64,000 nucleotides of DNA from Phytophthora sp. 'mugwort' (lineage: Eukaryota; Oomycota; Peronosporomycetes; Peronosporales; Peronosporaceae). Each line of letters opens with the position of its first letter. The stretch's first letter is position 1. This document shows positions 11,601 to 21,527 of this stretch, piece after piece. The stretch spans positions 2,010,001-2,074,000 of the forward strand of contig JAUCEF010000003.1 in assembly GCA_033558025.1 (NCBI GenBank). The letters are read 5' to 3'. The notes under the pieces are model-generated. The model saw nothing but the letters and a program-made list of their open reading frames with translations. It was not told the origin of the DNA and did not search any database. Position numbers and translations under genes: made by a program.

Positions 11601-14600
11601 CAAGAATCGTCATGACACTTGCTGTATTCGCGCAGCAGCAGGTTGAAGAAGCCTCCATTGAAGTACAGGCAGCCATGGAACGCGTGGGTGCCGCAGAAAC
11701 ATCGAGTGAGGGCAACAGGTCAGCTACCAAGTCTGCTTCTTTTACTGGATCTAGTCTCACGAGCGGCAATAACCTTCCTGGTGCTGCTGCTGCCCGCCGG
11801 GGGAGCGGCAACCTTAGGGCAAGCCGAGTGGAGAGCTCGATTTCCAGCAACCCAGCCGAAGCTACCGACGCGTTCAGTAAGTTGAAAAGCAAGCTGAAGC
11901 CTGGAACACAAAACGTCCCTGCATCTGCCCCTTCACCCTTAACAAATAGTCCTGTAAATCCACCAGCAGACTTGGCAGCTACCCAACGCGAGCAGGAGAT
12001 CCCGGCTCTTCGTCTAATTGTTCAGAAGACAAGTGCGATATTCGAGTGTCTGCGCTTTTGGATCATGCACCGAACAGAAGTGCTACAAGACGTAGACGTG
12101 AAGAAGCTGATCTTCAGCGCTATTGAAGCGGCACTTGTAGGTACGTTGCCAGATGGTGAATGGCAACGTGAAGTGGAGCGCGCTCGCACTCTTGAAAGGC
12201 GGATGTCGATGCCGTTGTTGTTTTTGGGTTTGCAGATGCGGACATCACTGGATAATGAGCCAGGGCATGTGTGGTTGAAATGCTTCGAAGAAACTGCGGT
12301 CGCTGCTGAAGGACTATTGATGCACCTGCTTCACCACATCAACGGGTTCCCGTCACCTGCCGGTGTTGATCAGATGGTATCGGATTGCTCCGAGCTGAAT
12401 GAGCTGGATGCTGTGCGTGACAATGGGGAGAACGAGTCACCGCCTGCTGCCTTGAGTTTTGTGTTTATGGATTCGATCGTGTTTAGCGTCGTGGGCAGCC
12501 TTGATTCGCCATGCGCGCGGTTTATCGTACGTGACATGACTGGACTTTTCACGTGGGAGATTACCCCAGCGACTATGGCACACGGTGGCCATATTCTGAC
12601 GAGTTTGGTCGGAACAGATGCTGCGTCGAGTAGCAATGGTAGTGGAGTCATTGCCCCCGTAGAAAGAGAGTTGACACTGCAAACAGATATGATACGTTGT
12701 GATTCATTGACACTTCACCGGCCAAATGGTGCCGTGCAGGTGGAATTTAAGCACACCGACGAGGTTGGTGGGATCTGTAAAACCTGTGGCGGAGATAAAC
12801 CTCGAACGAAGCCTGCTGCATCTGACGCAAAGAGTGGACGCAGCCCAGGCATCAAGCTTGAGGCCCGCCAAGTCGCGTGGGAGCGTGAGCAAGATATCCT
12901 TTCTAACAACGTATGCCCGATCAAGAGTAGCTACGTTTTCCACGAAGATGGAGGTGCTGGCTCAGCGAACAAAGAAAGCGGGGATTCCAAGAAAAAGGAC
13001 AAGTCGCGGCAATCCGAGATTGAAAAAATGCCAGGTAGTGGGAATAAAGACGAGCGTCAGGATCGTCTTGAGCGGATCGCAAAGCAGCACGAAGAACGCA
13101 ATAACACTGGAACTGCGGCACAACCCACGCCGGAGTTACAGAAGGTTATTTGTCACTGTCCACCGCAATCCGAGTCGAAGTTTAAGCGTCGTACGACCAC
13201 AACAATTTGTGGTCTGTTCGATATGTCAATCAACGAGCCTAATGTAGGCAACTTGGATGATGAAAGGTGCTTACTGGATCTGGTGCTAGACAGTATCCCG
13301 ATGGTGTTCCGTGATTGTGGTGGCGACACGACCGACAAGACACTGTTGGGCGGCCGTTATTCCATGATGCTCTACAACCTGATGGACTTGACGCCTTCGA
13401 CAAACCCGCTTCTAATGGACTCAGCTGAAGCGCCTGGTTTTTCATTTTTGCAACGTCTCATTCACGATGAAGAGTGCTACTTACAGCTAAAAAGCTTTTT
13501 GACGAAAGACGAAAATCCTGAAGGCAAAGAGCTGGTGGAATTTTGTGATGCAGTGAAAAAATACGAGCGCTCGTCGGTCCCAACAGACCGTTTGGGTCTA
13601 GCCAGCATCATCTACTGGGAATTCCTGACGGTAGAAGGTGGAAAACAACTTGTTTTTCCTACTGCCGTCGTCTCCGATATTCAGACTCAAATCCACAAGG
13701 CACAGACTGCATTGAGAGCGGCAATGACAGTAGATTCATCTGAGCCCTCGTTCTGCCTTCCGGGTTCACTATTTCAGCACGCTATGGCGTTTGTCGAGTA
13801 CGAAGGGTTTGAAAAGTCAGGTTTATTGGATAAGTATGTGGCTGCGTTGGACCATCCATCGACTATTCCAACGGCGACGAGCAGTGGCAAAAGCAGTTCC
13901 AATACGCAGTCGATCCCACCCCAGCTCGCGCTTTACGACTCGTTCGCGATTATGGAGGTTAATGCGCGGGTGTCTAATCTGGCACTGCAGAAGCGCGTTT
14001 CAGATGAGCAATTGGTGCAAATGACGAAACCTGGTGTGACTGGAGCAGACCGCTTGATTGAAGTATCAACTGGCAGTCTTAAGGACAGCCGTGTGAGTGC
14101 TCTAGATATTTGTCGGCTTTTCTTGTCCCAGGCTGGACTACTACCACCCCCGGATGGCGATTCGAACAATAAATCGACACTGAAGTTGCTGGAGCATGGA
14201 CCAAAGCTAGAGCGATCGTTGAAGCACCTGGACAAGAGTCCAACGCGAGAAACGATGAAGATTGGTGTGATTTACGTGGGCAAGAACCAGCACTCGCAAC
14301 AGGAAATCCTTCACAACGAAAAGGGTAGCCGTGCTTATGAACTGTTCTTGTCACAACTTGGATGGAAGGTGGATTTACAAACCCACCGTGGCTTCGTCGG
14401 TGGCCTCGACACAAACCCGAAAAGCCTATCGAATGGAGACACGACGTTATATTACGCGAGTTCTCATAGTGAGGTGATGTATCATGTGGTATCAATGATG
14501 CCTACTAAGCCATCGGATCCGCAGCAGATCGACAAGAAGAGGCATGTAGGCAACGACTACGTTCATATCGTCTGGAGCGATAACGCAACCCAGACATACG

Positions 14601-15070
14601 ACCCATCAACCATTACGAGTCACTTCAACGACGTGCAGATCGTAATTTACCCTTTGCGGAAAGCCCAGCGTGGCTTATTCTTGATCAAGATCCACACGAA
14701 AGACAAAGTGTCTCCTTTTGGACCTCTACAGTCTGGCATGGTGGTTCACCAAGCCGACCTTGCAAGACTGGTACGCCAGACCGCTATGAACGCGAACCGA
14801 GTGTGTCGCTCTCAGGTATGGTTATTTATTTATTTTATCCGTGTAGTATCTTCATTGCATTGTATTGATTCTAACATTTGGGGTTTCACTTGTCTCGATT
14901 CCTAGACAATGTTGTATGTGAGGCCATATCCGACGCGAAAGAAGTTAGTAGACGAGATTGTCGAGCGGTATGCTGTCGAGTACAAGGAGAGCCAATTGCT
15001 CACTATGCTGTTCGGTAGTTCCGCATCGACACCTGCTTCAGTGCCGACGCCGTCTGTTGGCGGTGAATAG
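8645..15070 (+). CDS. RALGAPA: RalGAP alpha-type Rap/Ran-GAP domain protein (2111 aa, 2 exons)
   Basis: Coding sequence is join(8645..14815,14906..15070). The 90-bp intron starts GTATGG and ends TTCCTAG; splicing is phase 0 and joins ...RVCRSQ to TMLYVRPYPTRKK. Without splicing the frame stops at the TAG of the acceptor and loses the last 54 residues. Residues about 1870-2090 form a Rap/Ran-GAP domain: KIGVIYVGKNQHSQQE, LGWKVDLQTHRGFVGGLD, then RHVGNDYVHIVW with the expected catalytic asparagine thumb N1970, and HFNDVQIVIYP. The N-terminal part is helical-repeat-like, with a block near residues 95-200 (DWSEVFEGLEVLL... RKYAF-type helices) that resembles RalGAP alpha N-termini. Family role: GTP hydrolysis on Ral/Rheb-type small GTPases, usually in a complex with a beta subunit, acting in vesicle traffic and TOR control. 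Tuberin (TSC2) is the main alternative. Start is ATG in a strong context. Confidence 0.86.
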
Positions 15071-15688
15071 ATGCAGCCAACTGACCGTGTAAATAAGCGC
15101 TGTGGATGTTAAGGATTGTGTTAAGTTTTCTAGTGTTGTTGTCTCCACTATGCTCATAGGTAATCTGTTAGTTGTGTCTACTGTACATGTACGTGACCAG
15201 CAGTTTTTGGTAATGCGCTTGATTCGTGTCTTGTCCCGACGTCGTCAAAGACCCATTTCCTACTGTAGTCCGCCGTTGATGAGCGCAGCTAGCTGCCACT
15301 AATCGGATGCACTTCGTATTTGCAGTGACAACCACCATGTCGGACTTGACGGTCTTCTGCCAACCTTAGCCAATCGTGTGGGTGCTCGCATAAATGTCAT
15401 TTTTGTTAAGAAGAGAAACAAGAAGTGGTACACTTATGAATGCTGACATTGACTAAAGACCTTCGTTGCGGTTTATGAATATCGGATCTGCACAACAAAA
15501 GAAATCAAAGCGAAGAATTTATTTTCATTGGGCCAATTACTGCTACCAAATGCTACTAAATGAATTGACCATACAGTACTGTTTGGTCTCTGCCATATCC
15601 AAAACTAATACTTCAACAACAACAATACACAAATAATCTAATCCACCTCAAATATTTTTGTACTCGACGGTGTCATAAGCGCCTTATC
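15071..15688. other. Intergenic region between convergent genes
   Basis: About 620 bases between the 3' ends of the RalGAP-like and EF-hand genes. It is AT-rich towards 15480-15660 and should hold both 3' ends. I see no convincing coding frame or RNA gene in it. Confidence 0.6.
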
Positions 15689-17228
15689 TTATACCAAAGT
15701 GTTGCGCTGCTGAAATTGGAGGCTCAATTGCGAACGCAGATGCTCAATTTCGGTCTGCATATCGTCAGTGAGTCGTGCCCACTTTTTCATCTCCCGGGTG
15801 CTGACCTCGCTGAGCTTCTTCAAGCTCGTCTCCACGGCGTTGCGCTCCTTTCGCATTGCTGTGCGTTCTTGCAGCAACTGGTAGATCATTTGGTCCTTCA
15901 CGCGTAAAAGGCCTTCAAGATCTGTTTGTTTCCGTTGCTGCGGAGATGGTTGAATGGGAGTCGAGACTGACGTTGATGCGGGAGGCGGATCGTTCCCTTT
16001 CTCCTGTTTAGATATCGAGTGCTGCTCAATCTCACCGTAGTTTTTCATAGCAAGACATTGCGCTTCCTCCTCGACCTTGTCAGCTTGCTCAATGAACTCT
16101 TGCATCTCGCTGAGTGTCACGTCGTTTCCTGTTTGCATGAAATATGGATCGTAAGTATCTAAAACCTCAAATTCTGACATACTGAGACGTACCTTTATTT
16201 AGGTAACGCCGTACCAATCGTATGAGTTCGTCTAGCTGATCGAGATCGTTCTCCATGGATTCATATCGTTTGGCCTCGTCTCTATTAGCAACAGCATTGC
16301 TTTCGCCTGCAAAATAGTCACCATCCTCTTCGAAGTCAGAGAAAGGAGTGGCTCGGGGTCTTCGCTTGCCACGCCTCGTGTCCCCCCATCGTGATACGCT
16401 GTCGCTTCTTCGGCTATTTCGCTGTCGATTTGCCATCTCGTCACGAGCAAGTTTCAGTTGCTGAACAATTCTATCACGCTGGTCGAAGAGCTCATCCTTG
16501 CACATTTTCCGCAGCTTCCAGAGCGCTGCTCGGTACTGCGCTCGAACCGTTGTGGGATTGAGTAGATCATCGTTACCCACTCCAACATCCCGAGCTTTCA
16601 TAGCCATTTGAGCTAGTACAGATTCTTCTTCTTTCACAGGTTGTAGTGGAACAGGAGCTTCAGATATTGACAAAGGTACCAATGGTCTGTAGTTACTCTC
16701 CTCTACAAAAGCACGGAGCTGTGGCTTGAAGTCGGCGAAGAACACGTGAAATGTGTCCAAAGTGAGTGCACCAGTGTGATCCCTATCGTACCGTTCAAAA
16801 AGCTGTCCAGCTTCAAACTCCGAGTTCCTGTCTGCACGTTGGTACCCTAGCGGGATACCGCTTGTGTCTGTAAGGGACAACGGAGGTCTCGACATGGCTG
16901 CACCCCAACCGCTCGTCGTTGGGTCAGCATAATCTCTTAAGAGCTGCAAGAAATCGAGTCTTGTGAGCACGCCCGATCGGTTCCGATCGTATCGACGAAA
17001 CAACTGAATAGCGTCCGGGTCGTGAACTATCGGCGGCGTAGTGACTGCAGGGGCAGTGGACGGCGGCTCAGTGGGTGCAACAGTCTTATCTTTCTTTGAC
17101 GAAGACTGGCGATCTTTGCCCTTACTCTTCTTTTCCTTGTCCTTCCTGCGTGAAGACGACTCAGCACCTGATCGATTACTCTTCTTGGATTTCTTCTTAT
17201 CATCCGAACTTTTTGAGTTCGACGCCAT
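15689..17228 (-). CDS. EF-hand pair and coiled-coil protein (491 aa, 2 exons)
   Basis: Coding sequence is complement(join(15689..16128,16193..17228)). The 64-bp intron runs GTACGTCTC...AAACAG on the minus strand; splicing in phase 1 joins RRYLNKG to NDVTLSEMQEFIEQ. Residues 1-50 are a Lys/Ser-rich, probably disordered tail. Two EF-hand loops follow: D81-R-N-R-S-G-V-L-T-R-L-D92 and D148-R-D-H-T-G-A-L-T-L-D-T159. Both have the central glycine, but position 12, normally Glu, is Asp in the first and Thr in the second, so calcium affinity may be low. The C-terminal 150 residues, after the splice, are charged and heptad-like (KVEEEAQCLAMK..., LLRVKDQMIYQLLQERTAM) and end in a predicted coiled coil. 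The family was not recognised; calcium-regulated scaffold or cytoskeletal roles are possible. The start is the ATG at 17228. Confidence 0.85.
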
Positions 17229-18921
17229 GGACGTTGAGAAGAAAAACTACACTACACTGTGACGGTGGTCTCAGCAAATATTGGACGGTCGTTACTTCGA
17301 GCGGTTGCTCCATACGTCGCGTGAAGCAGGTTTCACACTGGTTTGCGGCTTTTCAAGCCCCCCGTGCTCTAAGTTTGCAATGATTCGTTGGCGTGTGGGT
17401 AATAATACAATATCTATCTTAAAAAGCTACATATACGCGTGACTCAGCTAGCGAGGACATTCATGTTTGGAAAGAGAAAAAAGCATTAGATGATGCGCTC
17501 AACTAAACAATTATGAAGAACCTTTTTTAGATTTTTGGATACCGAAAGTTGACATACAGACATGAAGACAGCAACTGAACTCTATACATTTTCTATCTAG
17601 CAAGATGAGTATGGTTTGTCTACTCGACAACCACGACGTAGACTTCAACCACAATTGGATTCAGTATCTCGAAACGTTGCAATATGTTTCGCTCGATTCC
17701 ACATAATATGTACTCTCGTCGTCAATGCGCATCAGTTCGGTCTATAAAGACACCAACCCGACCTGTACTGCATGGGGAAGTTTTACACTCGTTTTTCTGA
17801 ATGTCTGTCTTCGAAGTACATGCTGCTAGGATTAGTGCTTATAAAATTTGCATGAACTTTATTCAGGTCATGTAGCTTGCTATGTGTTGTATATGGATTA
17901 CAATGTTGTTGTGAACTAAAACCTGGCTGCAGCAGGTTCGTTAATAGTTCAGCAGTTGAAAATAAAACCTTCCAGGGAGTAGTAAGAAAAGTAGTTGTAA
18001 ATAACTTATCCTGGATAAGTCGTATGAAGATCGTGGCTGCAGACCAGCTCCCACGGGGCTCCCAGCCCATGCAATGCGTTAGCAACTAAAGTCGATTGAA
18101 ACTCGGCAACTGTAAGCAAACATGCATCAAAATCATCGTCTAAGATAAAAACCCTTATTTCTTGTCCAACATCCAGTTTTCAACAATATGTCGGCGTTCC
18201 CATTGGTTTGGACCTGTGGCAAGACGTGGTCTTCCTTTTGGTCGCCGTCACTTTACAATGGCGCTTTCCCTTGCACCAACTCGGGAAACTTCATGCCGTT
18301 GGCTGAATAAGAACGTGGCAATCCCATGCAGAGATTACTTTCTACTTACACAACCGATACATGCTCCGAACCATTGTCCCTTACCGGAGCTACTTGCCCT
18401 ATCAGCCTGCTTGCAAATATCAAACAATGCTTAGGCTCCATACAGGGCTCGCCGTAATGTTCCCGGTATTTATTCACTTAGTACTAGAACTAAATCGGAA
18501 TTAATTAAAAATAACAGCAGAGTCAATGCTAATCAATTGGCCAAAACTTGACAATTCTGGCCAATCGGCGAATTTTAGCAAGCGGGCACACTCACACAGG
18601 CGGTACTTTTGCTAGGGAAGTAGAGCCCCTTTCCATAGTTCTGAAGAGGATCAGGAACGCACACACAGGCTTCCAAACGCATGGCTACCCCAGTATGAAT
18701 CACCATCCAAGCAAGATATGTAAAGTACATACCTGTAAATAGAAGGTAAAGTATGCAAGACCGGTTTTATACTGTCTTCTATAGACCCAAACCCTAAAGC
18801 CAGACTATACATTGTAACGCTTTGTATACCTCCACAAACTCGCTTTTAGGCGACGAAGCTCAGCACATCTCGCCACCCCGCAGCCGAGTCCACACCACAG
18901 TGGCGCTGACCTGGGGCAGCC
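17229..18921. other. Intergenic region, no gene recognised
   Basis: About 1.7 kb between two divergent genes, so both promoters should lie here. Open frames are short, overlap on both strands and have no recognisable domain. AT-rich stretches occur around 17390-17560 and 18480-18520. No transposon signature was found. Confidence 0.5.
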
Positions 18922-21042
18922 ATGGCGCGGAGAAGAAGGCGCGTGATGCTGGCGATCGGCGCGCTGGTGGCCGCGGCGGCGCATTCTGCGGCGCTCAGCG
19001 AGCCGTCGGGCCGCCGCCTCATCACGTTCGACGAGGCGCACACCGCCCTTAGCGACACCGTGTCTGAGGTGGCTGACGAGGCCGCAGACGCGACCAATGA
19101 CTTAATATCGGCATTGACGTCCTCGGTGCTCGGCGGGACGGAGTTGAGCGATGAGACGACCAGCGGAAGCCCGTCGGCGACCATAATCACGAGCGGAGGC
19201 ACCTCGACGTCCGACGCAAAGGACGAAACGGCGGAGAAATTCACGATACCCGCCAGCGAGAACGATGTCCATGAGATATTAAGTGACGAGGACAGCAGCT
19301 CGACACACACATTCATTGCAGATTCAGTGACGACGACGGCGGCGTCGGCACCGACGACAATGTGGCGTAGCGGCGTATCACACGCCGTGTCAATATCAAA
19401 GAGGCCGCCGCCGACGGCACTGACGTCCACCCACTTAAGGTACGCGTCGACTTCAGATGAAACAAGGGAAGAATCGATTGCGGATAGCGGGACGGAGAGC
19501 GCAGCGCCGACGGCAGCTCCAGCGCCGAGAGAAGATCCGCCGACGATCCCGCTAGGAACTCAGCCCCCTCCCTCAGTGTCCATGGCGACGGAAGCACCTG
19601 CTGTGGCTACTGTACCAGTACCGGTTCCTGTGATGACAGAGATTCCTGTCACTCTGGTGGCGACCACTGCACCAGCAACGCAAGCGCCAGCGGAAGTCAC
19701 GCCGACGACCACCCAGAGTAGTTCAGTAGCAGGGACAGCACCAGAGAGCGGCGTTATCGACGACGCAACTGATGCGCCACCTATAACAACAGCGGGATCG
19801 ACTTCCATAGATGCAACAGTCATTATTCCAGATGAAAGTACGGCTGTGCCAATTGCGACAACAAGAGCGCCCGTCACAGAATCAGGTAGCGTGGACACTT
19901 CGGCTGGTACACCGTCTGTAGGAGCGATGGCCTCGCCTGACTGGTCAGCCACATGGCCAGGCTCCTCTTCGGGCTCAAATAACAACAACGAAACAGTGAC
20001 AGTCGTCTCAGAGAGCGGAAGCGAAGAAGTTAGTCCAGGTCAGGTTCACGCCAGCTCAAGCGCAGACGTGAGTTCGGATGGGTCCTCGTTTGTGTCAGAC
20101 CCGGACAGCTCGGAGTCGTCCAAGTCTAAGGACGATTACAAGAGGAAAAGTCAAAGGAAAAAGGAACCGAACAGCAGCAGCGGAGACGGAAGCAGTGGCA
20201 TGGGAGCTCTTTTTAACCCTGGTGGCGTGTCCGACGTCAACACAAGTTCGGCCACCTACTACAGTTTAGGCACAGGTCCGATCGTCGCGATTGTCGGTGT
20301 CATTGCAGGCATTGTGGGTCTCTTGGTGCTGTTCGTAGCTATTAGCCGGAAGAAGTACACGGATGACGATGGCGAAAGTTCACTTCCATACGGCTACAAC
20401 ATGGACATCCACTCGGTAGCTCGATTATCGCCAACATTTTTGCAGGACGATTCGTTTATGGAAAGTGGCTACAATGGCACACCTCTTATGGTTGCTGTGC
20501 CACCGCCTACTTATACTGGAGCTGCTTCTATAAGCGGTGAAAGCTCAGACGAGGTGCCGTCACTCCATGGTAGTATGATGGTGGCCAACAAATGCGACCC
20601 GGTAGCAGACATCAGCCTGCGTAGTCGTGTGCCGTCTGTGCAGAGCTTCGGAGGTGACTGGGACACCGGAAACGTACGAATGTCGGCCTTGTACTCAGCA
20701 GGATCCTCCGTCACAAGCGGCAGTGCGATCAGCGGGTCATGGAGCTCCGTTTTGGCTTCGGACACTGAGCGTCAACCTTCTCGCAACACACGTGACTCCT
20801 CGTTGAGTGCGTGGTCTGTGGCGAACTTGTCATCCTTTGGAAGCACAGCCAGCAGCGCGTCGGGGATGTACCGCATGACCCGATCATCCTCCGCTTTTTC
20901 CGCTCTGTCGGCTGAAATGCGTCTGACCGGTGGCAGCGTTCGAAGTCGTTCATCGTCGCGGCTAACAAACCAGTCTGACACTAACCGCGTCGCTGCAGAA
21001 GCTGTGGAATCCAACCGCAGTAACAAAAGCACCGAGATCTGA
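18922..21042 (+). CDS. Mucin-like type I single-pass membrane protein (706 aa)
   Basis: The frame starts at an ATG in the context GCAGCCATGG. Residues 1-24 form a signal peptide: basic MARRRRR, then the hydrophobic stretch MLAIGALVAAAA, with cleavage likely after HSA or AAL. Residues about 25-450 are rich in Thr, Ser, Pro, Ala and Val with repeated TTAP/PVPV-like tracts, as in heavily O-glycosylated extracellular regions. A transmembrane helix lies at about 452-476 (GPIVAIVGVIAGIVGLLVLF), followed by the basic stop-transfer SRKK. The 230-residue cytosolic tail is Ser-rich with many RxxS-type sites and no known domain. No intron is needed. A cell-surface sensor, adhesion or wall-associated role would fit; none is shown. 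The N-terminal GRRLI is not a true RxLR effector motif and the membrane helix argues against an effector. Confidence 0.8.
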   Translation: MARRRRRVMLAIGALVAAAAHSAALSEPSGRRLITFDEAHTALSDTVSEVADEAADATNDLISALTSSVLGGTELSDETTSGSPSATIITSGGTSTSDAKDETAEKFTIPASENDVHEILSDEDSSSTHTFIADSVTTTAASAPTTMWRSGVSHAVSISKRPPPTALTSTHLRYASTSDETREESIADSGTESAAPTAAPAPREDPPTIPLGTQPPPSVSMATEAPAVATVPVPVPVMTEIPVTLVATTAPATQAPAEVTPTTTQSSSVAGTAPESGVIDDATDAPPITTAGSTSIDATVIIPDESTAVPIATTRAPVTESGSVDTSAGTPSVGAMASPDWSATWPGSSSGSNNNNETVTVVSESGSEEVSPGQVHASSSADVSSDGSSFVSDPDSSESSKSKDDYKRKSQRKKEPNSSSGDGSSGMGALFNPGGVSDVNTSSATYYSLGTGPIVAIVGVIAGIVGLLVLFVAISRKKYTDDDGESSLPYGYNMDIHSVARLSPTFLQDDSFMESGYNGTPLMVAVPPPTYTGAASISGESSDEVPSLHGSMMVANKCDPVADISLRSRVPSVQSFGGDWDTGNVRMSALYSAGSSVTSGSAISGSWSSVLASDTERQPSRNTRDSSLSAWSVANLSSFGSTASSASGMYRMTRSSSAFSALSAEMRLTGGSVRSRSSSRLTNQSDTNRVAAEAVESNRSNKSTEI

Positions 21043-21326
21043 TAGATCGACCGTGATCGTTAGTGAGTGTACATAGAGTACGTGGCGTGTGTTGGCGCGA
21101 CGCTGGACACGCCGTCTTAGGTGGAGTGTAGACTCGAGGAGACCTCGATGGTTCTTTTTGGCTGTGAGTGACTGGCCACAAGTGCCTTTATATTATTTTG
21201 CAAAGCAATGCAGTGCACGATATACAGACGACTTGACGTTGCAATGTATCTGCGTTAGTAGAGCTTATATCACGATTCTGTTTTTTTTTTCATCGTACGA
21301 GGCTACAGAGGTAGGAACTGATCGAC

Positions 21327-21393
21327 AGTAGTGAGACCCCATAACCGATTTGACTTTTGGGTAAAGTCAAATCGGTTATGGGGTCTCACTACT
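21327..21393. repeat. Perfect 31-bp inverted repeat with 5-nt loop
   Basis: The left arm 21327-21357 and right arm 21363-21393 are exact reverse complements, separated by TGGGT. The arms begin AGTAGTGAGACCCC and end ACTTT on the left. Transcribed, this would be a near-ideal stem-loop. It lies 285 bp after the stop of the mucin-like gene. Confidence 0.95.
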
Positions 21394-21461
21394 CTTCAGC
21401 CTGAACATGGCAGTTCAACTTGGACTGAACGTCTTTTTTGTTATTGGCAGGTTGGGTGAGC

Positions 21462-21527
21462 ATGAACGTCAACGCACCACAAGTGGAGTGAGACTCAACG
21501 GTTCACTTGTGGTGCGTTGACGTTCAT
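21462..21527. repeat. 24-bp inverted repeat with 18-nt loop
   Basis: The left arm 21462-21485 and right arm 21504-21527 are exact reverse complements; a further four base pairs (GTGA/TCAC) match after a 2-nt bulge. The loop contains GTGAGAC, a heptamer also present in the arm of the hairpin just upstream. Confidence 0.93.

Noticed and set aside
12726..13247. 173-codon plus-strand open frame
   Set aside because: It overlaps the RalGAP-like gene in another frame and has arginine-rich, unnatural composition.
18922..19050. RxLR effector in the mucin-like protein
   Set aside because: GRRLI is not an RxLR motif, no EER follows, and the protein has a transmembrane helix.
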